NCBI GenBank assembly: GCA_009617715.1
Contig: VTFK01000047.1
Span: forward strand, 620,001 to 684,000
Source of the DNA: Plectrocnemia conspersa
Lineage: Eukaryota; Arthropoda; Insecta; Trichoptera; Polycentropodidae
DNA length: 64,000 nucleotides
Direction: 5' to 3'
Shown here: positions 40,561 to 52,700 of the stretch, one piece after another
Layout of the letters: the number at the start of each line of letters is the position of its first letter
How positions within the stretch are numbered: position 1 is the stretch's first letter
Program-made: the position numbers and the translations under genes
The notes under the pieces: generated by a model
The model's database searches: none
What the model was told of the DNA's origin: nothing
What the model saw: only the letters and a program-made list of their open reading frames with translations

Positions 40561-43500
40561 TATATAAACAATGTCAATGATATTTAATATAAATTAATAA
40601 TATATGACTTGGAAAATGGTCTGATGATGTTTTGTCTATTCGATAAATTTAACAAATAAATCTTTTTATTTTTCACATTTTTTCATTATTAATAAAATAC
40701 TATTAATATTTTTCATATAATTTATTGTTTTATGATCCAGCCAAATTTTTCTTATATATTATATACATTTTTTTTAAATAACTATGATCTAACATATTAA
40801 ACCGATAAACCACAATATTTTGTTGAATATCAGTCACTCCTTTATGTATTCCGAAGAAAAATTCATCACAATACATCCAAGTATTTATAACATTGAATAA
40901 TTGGTAGCTTTCCATCTATACGTCCATCACGAAAGTTACATTGAGAGATGATATAATAAACATTTACTTAATATTAGTATTGAGAATACGTTAACAAATT
41001 GACTGCGAATAGATGGAAAGCTAGCCTTAATTTGTCGATATGTAGCATATATCGAAATCGATAACGAACACTAACGTTTAGGGAATATTATTAAATACAA
41101 CATTTATTAAATACATCAAGACCAGCTTGACATTGAATAACTCTTACTAATTTTAAAACAGTTAAATATTATACACTGAATATTTTTCCTAGCATAAACG
41201 TTTCATTAATCAATCGTATGCACTCATTAAAATAGTAAAAACGACGAACAAAAATAAATTAGGCATTTACTTCTTACAAAATTCTTTTGTAACTTTGTAG
41301 TATATTTTATAGCCAATTGCATAATTGGAACACAAACAAGAAATAATATCTTACAATATTTACATTGTATTACACTAAAAAATTAATAAATAAAACTGTT
41401 TAGTAAATAAGTAAACAACGTAATCGCACAATAAGCAAACAGTATTACCAATAAGGAATGTTACAAACAGTTTTAGAAAGTAGAATTTTAAAGAATAATA
41501 TTATAAAATAACGTTTACAATCCAAGGAGGTATTCTATAAATACTATTAGACGATACAAAACATAACTTTTATGGCAGAAGTAGAGCTGTTAAAACAACA
41601 TCTCAATATTATAATACATTTTATTCACAATAAAATAACACGAAAAGTCAACTAACTCAATATGGATGGAAAAACTAAAATTGGTGTATTCTCTGCATTC
41701 TAAAGTGTATAGGTAATACATCATTGATCGAAGTTATCATACACCTTAAAGGTCTAAATAGTCTTATCAGTCCACATAAGTTATTTTTATACTATAATAA
41801 ATATATTTAAACATACAATTTAATGATTAACGAAAACATCAATATAAATAGAAAAGACCTCTGACAATTTATAGTTTAAAAATACAGTATCCATATATAG
41901 GTTTATAGTTTAAAATTGTAAAAATAAATAAAATGAAATGTTATCATTTTGATTGTCAAACTGGTTATCTATATAAATAAGATATTTTAATGTTTCCATA
42001 AAAGTTTGAATTAATTTATAAATATAAAATTTTATTAATGTGTAATAAATGTATTAGTACTTTAAACACATACGTAGAATAAAATAAATAGTTTTTACTT
42101 TCAGAGGTTATATAAAATAAAAATGTATATAACGCTAAAGCGTATATTTCACAAACATTTCATTTTGAACACATCAACTATTAATTATCAACACATTTAT
42201 TATTAACGTTTTCTTGAAATATGAATTGTTATAATAATAATCAAAGTCATAGAATATCTATATAGATTTCAAGTTGCAACTTTTACCTAAAGATGTTTGT
42301 TTATAAAAAAATCTGTCCAATAAGAAAAAATCCATGGATTTATGTTTTAGAAAAATAGAGTAGACTTTTATAGTATGATCCCTTTTGCATTTAAATAAAA
42401 AATAGTATTTATTCTAATTGTTTTCAAATTGTTTTCGTATATCACGCGCAAGTGTGATTTCTAAGCAAAGTATCTACTTTTGGTCAGATCGAATGGTCAC
42501 TAGTTCGAAATTGAAATGTTTTTCTTATGAATAAGAATATTTTAATGACGGCAATTTCTTAAAAGAATGCCGATTTTAGCATTGGTATGAGTACAACGAA
42601 CAAAATGATATATGACAAACCAATATGATAAAGTACCTTTATACATGTGTAAAATTTCGATATATAATATTTAAAATTTATCTACAGATATAGATTTTCA
42701 AAAATTACATAAATTTTGATAATTCTTAAATATACATAAATAGGGTTGTTCATTAAGGAAAATAACTGACAGTATTAAAAATAAATACTCAGTCAATTTC
42801 AAATATATCATCACAGTTGTATCTTCGACTTACCCTGGCATCCAAAAGTAATGATGTGTTGTTAAATTTTCAATGAAATGCTATTTAGAAAATATTGGAC
42901 TAAAATTGCAACATAATGTAAGACAAGACAAAATAAAAATATTTTTTTATGCAATGAAAAACATTTATATTTGTTTGATAAACATTAATGTATTATTTCT
43001 CTATGCATTAATATTGTTGACCAATTGTAACACTAAATAATAAATAGTTTGTCTTTTAATTAATTATAATATTTCACAATAAAACTGATCATTACTATAA
43101 AAATATTCACATAGAATATAGTAAAAATGTCATTCCATAAAGAATACCAGCACATTACAGGCACCAAATAATTAATTTAAATAATTAAGCGTGTAAATTG
43201 TGACGCGTTGAAGAAATGTATATATTTACAAGAATCTCTTTCTTCAGTCAAGAAAATCCATAATCTGCTCAACGGCATGGACACGATTATACATATATAA
43301 AGTTTTACTTTAATGATCTATGTCTATGAAATTTCAAAGAGATCGATCTCAAGTAACAATCGATTTAGAATTCAACCAACAAAGTTGGTTTGGCACATAG
43401 AGTTGAATGATAATATTATCTCTATCTATCTATCTACCAGAGTTCAATCATGAACAAACCACATCTTTGTTTTAACGAAAATCATTATTTTGTGCAATAT

Positions 43501-43595
43501 AAAGTAATACTAACAGTTAACAAATTGTTATTTAATACCAAAAACAAAAAACGTTTCACGAAAGTTTTATGGAAAATAAATATTAATAAACACTT
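40561..43595. other. AT-rich intergenic stretch between convergent genes
   Basis: No firm exon. A 35-nt candidate last exon for the small plus-strand gene lies at 42817-42851 (acceptor ATATCATCACAG; in phase it reads FVSSTYPGIQK and TAA). A short CTAT repeat is at 43417-43435. The 3' untranslated region of the phosphodiesterase gene may extend into the right part. Confidence 0.4.
43417..43435. repeat. (TATC)n short tandem repeat
   Basis: About four to five tetranucleotide units. Confidence 0.75.
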
Positions 43596-43601
43596 TTTAT
43601 T
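43596..43601 (-). terminator. Candidate polyadenylation signal of the PDE8 gene
   Basis: AATAAA on the minus strand, 27 nt after the stop codon. Other AATAAA copies follow in this AT-rich DNA, so the true 3' end may be further on. Confidence 0.3.
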
Positions 43602-43627
43602 TATCTAACTACTAATTAATAAAATAG

Positions 43628-43788
43628 TTATTCTGGACTAGATTTTGGTATGCTAAGAGTAGGTGTTCCAAGAATATTCTGCATGTTTTTAATGTCTTGC
43701 AATGTTGTGACTCCTTGTTCGTCCATTTCTCTCCAATATTGGTAGTTTTTGCGAGTATGCGTCATTAGTTCAGGCATCTCAACGAACG
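43628..43788 (-). CDS. Pde8: PDE8 last coding exon
   Basis: Acceptor TTCTTATTACAG. Begins with the last two bases of the alanine codon of SAFVEMPEL, contains [13 protein letters not shown], ends IPKSSPE and TAA. It is the end of the catalytic domain plus a divergent C-terminus. Confidence 0.93.
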
Positions 43789-46700
43789 CTGTAATAAGAA
43801 TATAAAAATATAGACAATATACATAAAAGTGAGGCGTAAAAATTATTATTAAAATAAATGTTAGTATCTCTGTTACAAGGGATTATATTAGTTGTTTCAA
43901 GAATTTGACGCCAACAAATATAGCGAAATAAAACCTTTCTAATAATCTGGAATTTTTTCTGTACAGACAACTCAAAGCCTGCAAAACGGCTAACATTGGC
44001 TACTTAACACTTAGAGATACATACATTATGTTTTGTAACAATATGTACATTAAATAGAAATATTCTTACCTGACCAAGCTTCCATCATATCATTTATAAT
44101 AAAATCTATAAATCCTATTTGTGACCTCGGTATTGAACATGTAGCGCGGTCAAAAACAGGCATAACTACCGGCAGCTCTCGTGCTTTCTCTTCGTCAGTC
44201 TGAAGAAAATATTCTTCCGCAATTCTGAAGTAAAACATCATAATCATATACATGCATATGAGTCAATATTTCATTGATAGCATTATGCTATACCTTCTTG
44301 CCCATTCTACACAATATTTAAGAGACCTGGATGGATTCGATACGTCAGCACACTTAATCATCATTCGTTTGATGTGTGATATATTCTCAAGGCTAGGCAG
44401 ATTAATTTCTGATAATTGTGGTACACCTAACTGTAAATAACGCGATAAATTAAACATACAACACTCTTAATTGTTAAAGATAAGAAATATATAAGCATAC
44501 ATCAATCTCTATATCGTCGTCTTTGCCGCCTATGGATTTCGGACAGTACACGGCAACAAACTTAGCTAGATGTTCAAAATGCTTGGTCATTTCGGTAGCC
44601 AATATCATATCGATCACATTGTGTCTAATATTTTTATAATTTTCTCTATCTAAGTTTTTAAATATATTTACACGATTATCATCTGAAATTAAAAAATACA
44701 TTATAGATTAAATTTTAGATATAATATATGTATTTATATGTATGTATAAACGAAGTAAAACCATTTTAGTGCTATTGTTCAATACATTGAAAAAAACAAA
44801 TATTTTCTCAAAAGACCTATATTTACTATTATTGAAAACTCTTTTCCTCTACAATCAACTATGAGAGAAAGAAGTAGGAAATTCTAAATTAATACAAAAT
44901 TCAATGAAAATAAAAAACATGAATGCTGGTAAAAACTATACAATCCATTTACAATCACTTTGTTGACGCCCGTTTCGCCTTTTGTATTCGTTCCCAAACG
45001 CCGTCATACAGCGTTCGGGAATGCCCCCGAATTTAACAGCAGTCGGCTCCATTCGTCGTTACGAAGAGATCGGATCACGCCGAGCTCAATAAAGGTTTAC
45101 ACACAAACCCACGTGTTTTGGATTCAGACCTAAGAACTAACCAGCATGCGTATCCCTACACGCAACACACTTCTTTCTTTTGAAAAATGTTGAAAACGAT
45201 AGTTCTGCAAATCCTGCATGATCATCTTTATGTAAATTAGGTCAGTGCAATCTGGGAACCAAACTTTTTCCCGCAAAATAAGCAACACATAAACTTGTTC
45301 AATCAGTTTTATGAATTTCATTCACTGCGGGAGGAAAGAAGACTAAATTATAATATATTTTTAATAGACCAAAGAAGGAGTCCAACCAAGAGACAAATAC
45401 GACAACAGTTGCAGGAACATTTTGTTAAATCTACAGAGAGAAATTTTAGTTAGAATTCTGGGTATTTTAGCCTCAAAGATCTGGTTCAAAGATCAATCTG
45501 GAAGACCCTTGAAGTGCGTAAAATCAATTAGAAGGAGTAAAAGTTAAAAAATGACAATTAATCTAATTTAATAATAAGGACTCCAATTGTTACAAAGATG
45601 ACATTAATTGAACTAAAAATGTTTGATTGGAAAATAATGTTCCATCCACCAATTTCTCAAGGATTACTATATCTTCCGAAGTTTGGTCAATGTGGATGTA
45701 GTTAAAAATTCCCTAGAAGGAATTAAAGAAGGGAACTGAAAGTGTAACAAAGAGAAAAAATATATATTATTGATTAAAAATATCTTAAAAGTTTGTTTTC
45801 ATACTGTTGTCTAATATTTTGCACTGGACTAATACTTTTCTTAAAATATGTAAATTATGTAATATAAATAAATTATATTTTTTATAGATAATATTATATA
45901 TTTTTGGTTAATTTATACTTATTAGAATTCTATGTTGCTTTTCAACAAATATGATACTAGTCATTAAAAAAAAAAAATAACAAATATTTTAGCAATGGTT
46001 TAAAACTCTGCTAAAATTATTTACCAGAAATTATAATATTTCTCTTTGCTCATAGATGTCCATACATATATATGTAAAAATAATAAAATAATTTAAGTTT
46101 ACATTTATAATTCCATCTAAATACATAACAACAAACTGTCTGCTTATTAATTGAACATTAATTTGTCATAATTGATTAAACAGATTTGAAACAGTCGGTT
46201 TTAATAGCAATACTTATTCTACTTTTTAAAAGATATAGAACTGTTAAATAAGACTATATTAAATAAATATTAGCAGATATTTTCATATTATACTTTAGCT
46301 TATAACTTTTGGACCTACTATAAACCGAACAATCTGCCAGCTCTCTTAATGGTTCAATAACAACAATAATACTTACTTAGAGTCAATTTGAATGTAAGAG
46401 CAGCGTGATGATTTTCTAATACTGTCATATCATTGTACAAAATTGCTAACGGATGACGCGAATTGCACAAGAAAGCGCTTGAAGTCCCTGGATGGTCAAC
46501 ATCATGGGCGACAGCCGCAATCAAAGCGGCAATTTCATCAGTAGGTTCTAGTAAATTTTGTAATCGTTCAGTTTGTAAATAACAAGCCACAGCCTGAAAC
46601 ACGTAAATGCTTATTAAGTAATTTGTTCATGATCTTCATCATAAAAAAATATATTAACCTGCATCACGTCAGCAGCGTGCGTTGAGTTGTGATACGTATT

Positions 46701-49700
46701 CGAAGTGTGATAATTCATCTCGATGACCGTCAACCAGTTAATAATGGTCTTTTCGTCACAGCCCAACACACCGTACGCGTCAAATTGTCCCATGATCTTC
46801 AAACCGAGGTGTACAAGCGGTCGCTTCTTTGTCAACTCCTCCAACTTGAATATATCGAACTCCCAACTCAGTGACGAATCGAGCAAATCTTGGAGTTGAG
46901 ATGGTGCCTGTAACTTGAGAGCGTTATCGTTAACGTTACATGTATTCTAACACAATATTTAAAGTTAAAAAACACAACTACTGATTAATATCGCTATCTA
47001 CATTATGTGAAATAGATATTAGATAATAACAAAATACAATTATGGTGATTTGATTATTGATTAATCGAAAGCTCTTAACTCACTTTATGTTTTACATTTT
47101 GACGGGATGTATGTGTTCTAATCACTGTAGAGTCATTGCTACTTCTACGTGAAGAAAGCACAGTAGTTGGACCTTGCTGTAATGAAAACAAAATAACACA
47201 CTCAAACAAAACATTCATTTACCTTCTACATATTAAAAAGTAAGTGGTGGAAGTATTGATGATTGAAGTTCACCAATTAAAGATACGAAAGTGTATGAAG
47301 TTTTTTTTTTTTATTTAAAATATTATAAATTGATTCTTTCTTATAATATGCTCAACTTATCTAAATATGTGACATTTAGAATTTATACCATATATGGAAA
47401 TTGTTATTTTTCCTTTTTAGTACGTACACTAGCTCAAATGAAGGTGTGTTCCAAGAAAAGTTCAGTAGTACACCCAGAAATGTGATTTGATTATATTATT
47501 TTATTATTATTATGTAATTTTTTGCTTCCAATAATTTTATTTAATTAACTTAAATGCTTTTTTGTTGAGTAATTCGAATAGCACTGTTTCGTTCGAAAAC
47601 TAAAAGATACATTTCACATCTACATTTTAATTGTAATGGTGTATTTGCAATTCTAAATAGACTAAATAGCAGTCTAGGTTGAGACTAGGCTACTAGTAAA
47701 AAATTATTAGTAAAGCAATATAAATGTAATAAACTACAATACAAATAAAATGGAAACTAAATTACTTTTTTAAGGATGTATTGTAAAATAAACATCAACA
47801 TACACTTTTTGTCATAGAAAGATGGGGGAAAAGTCAAACAGTCGTGTATTAAAACATGCATATAATAATAGTCATCTGATGGTCATTTCATCATTTTCTT
47901 CTTTGTGTACCGAAAGAGAGTGATCCATACCCTTTGTAAGAAAAACGAAAAATATATTTTTGTGCAGTAGATTTCATTTCACAAATTAGTTTAATCTACG
48001 TATTGCGCTCTAAACATAAATACGCCATATGTTTAATTCACAAGTATTTTATTAATAATTTTTTTAATTACTCATAGCTAATGCATGCGTGAATTAAACA
48101 TTAGCGTTAGATCTATTTTAGCAAGAAGCTATTATCAGAAGACAGAAAAATAAGATATTTCAATAAATATCCTACCATGAATTGATTTACCTGCTCCTTC
48201 TAAGAGCAAATCGCCGCAGGAATCACCAAAATGAAAAAAAATACAAAATGTTGTAAGTAATCGAGCAACTAAATATAAAATTATAAATATATCAAGCAGG
48301 AATCTGTATAAAGATGATTCGCATAGGGCAATCTCACTATGCGGGTCGTCGAAACTCATATTTTCTCCAATTATTTAAAACCTTAGTGTATGTACAACGA
48401 TTAGAAAGATAATGAATATTTCACAACACTCACTGAAAGCAGAGCTCCTATGAGATCATTGGCCACCGGATCATCAGTACTTAATCGGTGGTCGTCTCGC
48501 ACTTGCGGTGAGTACAGTTCTGTTGTCCTTAGTAAATCTATTGCACGGTTGATTAGACTAACGGTTTGTGGGTTACTACCTTCTTGAGCTGAACTTAGCC
48601 ACGAGATCACCTGAAAAAGGCAACGAATAATATTAATAAAAATATAGTCAATCAATACTTTACATGTTCCTAACTTGGATTGTACAATAACTATTATATA
48701 TTAATATATAAAACACAATATATAATCGCAATTTATAGTTTATTTATAGTATAAATACGCTTATCTGTGTGTAACGCATTGAGTTGGCAACAAATTTAAT
48801 AAAATATTAATAATGGTTTTAAACTCTGTTAAAATTTGTGCGGTACTGGGGCTAGGCACATCCGTTTTTTTAGTTCAAATTACAAAATCTTATAAATTAT
48901 TTTGCAGTTACAAAAGTGTTCTTGAAGATCGCGTTAAGCTCTTGTAATTTATTTGATGATCTAAATGTGAGGTTTTTTGTCATCTGAATTTTATAAGTTT
49001 TGGCAAAAATATTTAAAAAAAAAATGATATTTAAAAGATACATTTAAAATGATAAATGAGTTGAATTTTAAATCAGTGCAAAATTTTAAACTCATATCTT
49101 ATATTTTGTAGCAAAAAAATGCATAGTAAAAAGGCAATTATTACGATTATATTTACCTTAGTAATCGGTGCTTCCAAAGGCAATCCCTGCAACTTAGCCA
49201 GACTGGCTCTTCTCAACCCGTCGGAGCCAATCGAACGAACGTCTAAGGAGCCTCTTCTGACCGAATGTAGAGACCCCCTGGCCACATCCCAGACCCCAAC
49301 AGAGTTATTCGAGTGAGGCTCGGACACGAACACGTAATGAGTGGTGGTTCTGAAAGCAATTTAGGGCAAATTTAAGTATTGCTGTCGTTTCGGGTGAGAT
49401 TTATGTTAGGGGTTACCACCTGCTGTCGCAAGAAACGGGAGAGGCCCTGCAAGAAAGAAGGACCGTATCAGCTGGAGCTCGCCGTCTAAACGGGAAAATA
49501 CCTTCCCAGTCTCTGCCTCGGTTCAGTTGGTTAACGGTCTCAGTGTCGACTTCGCCCAGAGTTCTTCCGGCGGCTTCTTCGCATCTCCAGCCTAGAACAC
49601 GTTCGGCTACCTTGTTCGCATACTGTGGATGACACAATAAGATATAAGTATTGCTTATAATTAATAGCATTTTGCTCTTTTTCACATACTATTTAATATT

Positions 49701-52700
49701 AAGAATTTAATTTGTAGGAATATTTTTAAATGTTTTACAACCACCGCATTTTTTATATCACTGCATAAAAGGGTGGATCCGTTCCAGATGTCTGAAAATA
49801 TGTATGCTTTCTTGAAAGCTTTTAATAGAGGTCGGAAGTATTTGAATGGCAAAGAATTGTTTACGATTTCCTCATTCTCGGCCTTATTTCTGTTTTAGTA
49901 ATCTAAAAACGACCGCTTCCCGGGCGCACACACACACATGTGTGAAAAACAAGTATACCATTTTGCAAACACATGTGAGTGACATTTCTAACGTTATTTT
50001 ACGAAGTTCATAAACTAAACTGTCGATTTTTTTATCTTAACAGTAGTTATCAATATTTTTATATTAATTTATACATATTAAAAAACATTAAAAAAGTTCT
50101 TACGTTATAGAAAAAAATATGTTGGTTTTTATGAAAACTTTTTATGTTAATAAACAGATAAAAAAAACTCACTGCGTGAGAATTGGTAGATTGCAAAAAT
50201 CTATGGGGGCTTTCAACAGATTTACGCCATAAAAGTTGTCTCTCGGTGAACTTCAAATTAATTCAAATTAAACGTGAACTTGAAAATAATTGAATAATTA
50301 AAATTGTTTTTTATCTATATCTTGTTTGAAATAAAAAAAATGTATGTTCTTGGCATTTTCAGGTTTATATAAATGCATAACTAAGATTATTTTGTTTCAG
50401 CTTACTTTTCGACTAAAACTGAATCACAATATTCGATTGGGTTTCGGTTTTAGCCGAAAATTAAACATACAGGTTTGATCGATCTTTACAAATAAGGTTG
50501 TAAAAATATTTCGCAATGTATTCATAATTTAAATTTACTTTATTTTTTCTAGCATTAATGGATCATTAAATATAAGCATTGGAAAAATCCAATAGGCTTT
50601 TTTAATGCTACCTATACATACTTAAAAGTATATGTTATTTCAAATAAGACGATAGAGTTTTTCGTGAAATATTTTTATTGCCAATAACATAAAAAAATAC
50701 AAGCTATTACATTTACTTGTGCCTTAGCAAGTCTTAAGAATAACTCCTATAACTTCCGTTTTGTTTAAAGCGAACTTTTTTCTTTTGCGTTCTAAGTTGA
50801 TAAGAATTATTTAGTGCCACCGTACTTTAACTGGTCCTTCATATTTAATAGCTTTATCTTAAATTTATTGCACTGCTTTTCCTATTTAAACATTTTGCAA
50901 TCGCAACGACGGAAGCAATTTTATTTTGCGGGTAATGGAAAATTTACGTTCGCATTTTAATATCGGCATATAAATAGATTTATTTCATATCAAGGCCAAA
51001 CCCTTGGAAACAATATATTTTGACAGAATAATCCAAAATCCTTCTCCATCTGATGACAATGCACAAAATTCAGAGCATATTGAAATTTCGTATCAATAAT
51101 ACGCATAATAAATTTTGACCTCAAGATGATATTAAATTATGTTTTCAGTTATATTTATTAGAATCCCAAAATTGACCTTAAGGCGCTGCAATCATATAAT
51201 CAACTACATCTAAAAATTATCTCAAAAACTGAATAAACGTGTCTGTTTTGCCTTTTTGTTTACCAACTTAATTCCAATTTGCTTTCTGTCGCCTTATTAA
51301 GCCTCACGCTTCGTATATATTATATTAAACGCTTTAAGGCCGGCAAAGAATTACAATCGCTCGGAAAAGCCTTCTGGGAATGTGCGGGTCGGGTCGAATC
51401 CTACAGGGTGATCAAAAGGATGTAAAGGCCAATTCGTAGGCCGCCTCCCGTTTGTCACACCTTATTTTGCATTTTATAAATCCGATCTTTTCCGACCACC
51501 TCGCCGCGGTAAGGGTATCCGACCTTCTCGGACTTTCATCGAATTTTTAATATTGAAAAATTCTCGGGCGTCCATCGTGACGGACGTTTTATTTAGTGAA
51601 GCGAAAAAATAAAAGCGACCTCTGCACGACATCCCCTAAGATGTTTCCGTCGGATAAACATCACGTATTGACCGTTCTCGGGCACGTAACAGGGACGTAA
51701 AAATAATTTGCTATGTCCAATAATGGGTGCGAAATGGCGTCGCATAAAAGTGTGGGCGAGAGAAAATAAATAAATCAAGAGCTGTTTATAAATATTATTA
51801 TACGCTTTAATCTGAAAAGCTTCTTAAAGTCTTAAAATAATTACTTAGTCTCGTAACTACGCCTATGATCAGTGCTTGAATTAGGTACTATACTTTTAAA
51901 TACAAATAAAACGAGCAAAAAAATTATCAAATATATATTTAGCAACTTTTTAGCTTTCTGCAAAGATTATTTAATTTGTTCTAATCCTCGACAGCACGAT
52001 AAAAAAAAAAATTTAAAGTGTTTCTTAAAAGCTTTTTTCTAATAGAAGGTGATAATTAAAGGGCAATGCAATAAAGACAAATATTTAAGATGTTATCCGA
52101 AATAAAAAAGAATTGGAAATCTTTTATAAAAATATATATAGATAGATTTATCAGTATTTTTCTGTAACGCATTTTTTTGCGTTATAGAAATATTTTCTTT
52201 GAGCAACGTTAATCTCGAAAATGGCTAAAATAATGAATTTCTTACAAACGTAAGACAAATAAAAATATTTTTTTAATATACAGATAAGTGATATTGGAAA
52301 TTAATCTCTATTTCTTAAAACCACTTTCGAGATAGAAAAGGCGCATTTTAGAGAGAAAAAAACGCAATAAGAGCTTTCTAAAAAAAATGCCTCCGATAAA
52401 CCCTATTCCTTTCACCAGGCACTAGGGATAGCAACAGTTGTGAGCCAAGCCAGACAGTTGATCTTAGATCGTCGGCCAGAGAAAAAAAAAGGACAGCGCA
52501 CTTCCGTTTTTCTTGGCCTTGCCAGTTTCTTTAAGCCCTCAGATTGTCGGACCATAATTTCAGACCCCATAATAAGCCAGTATTATAGTGGGCTGCTATT
52601 TGCCAAGCTCTCGTCTTTGATTAGCCGTCCCCAACAAATAATCCACCTCGTTTAGGGCATCCTACGAAGACAAGCTAATGTTAAAAATATTTATTTATAT

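Noticed and set aside
48135..48359. Minus-strand open frame in a PDE8 intron, including a 9-nt AAGGAGCAG piece between AG and GT
   Set aside because: The flanking PDE8 exons already join in phase, and a hydrophobic insert is not expected in the linker. A microexon cannot be supported without transcripts.
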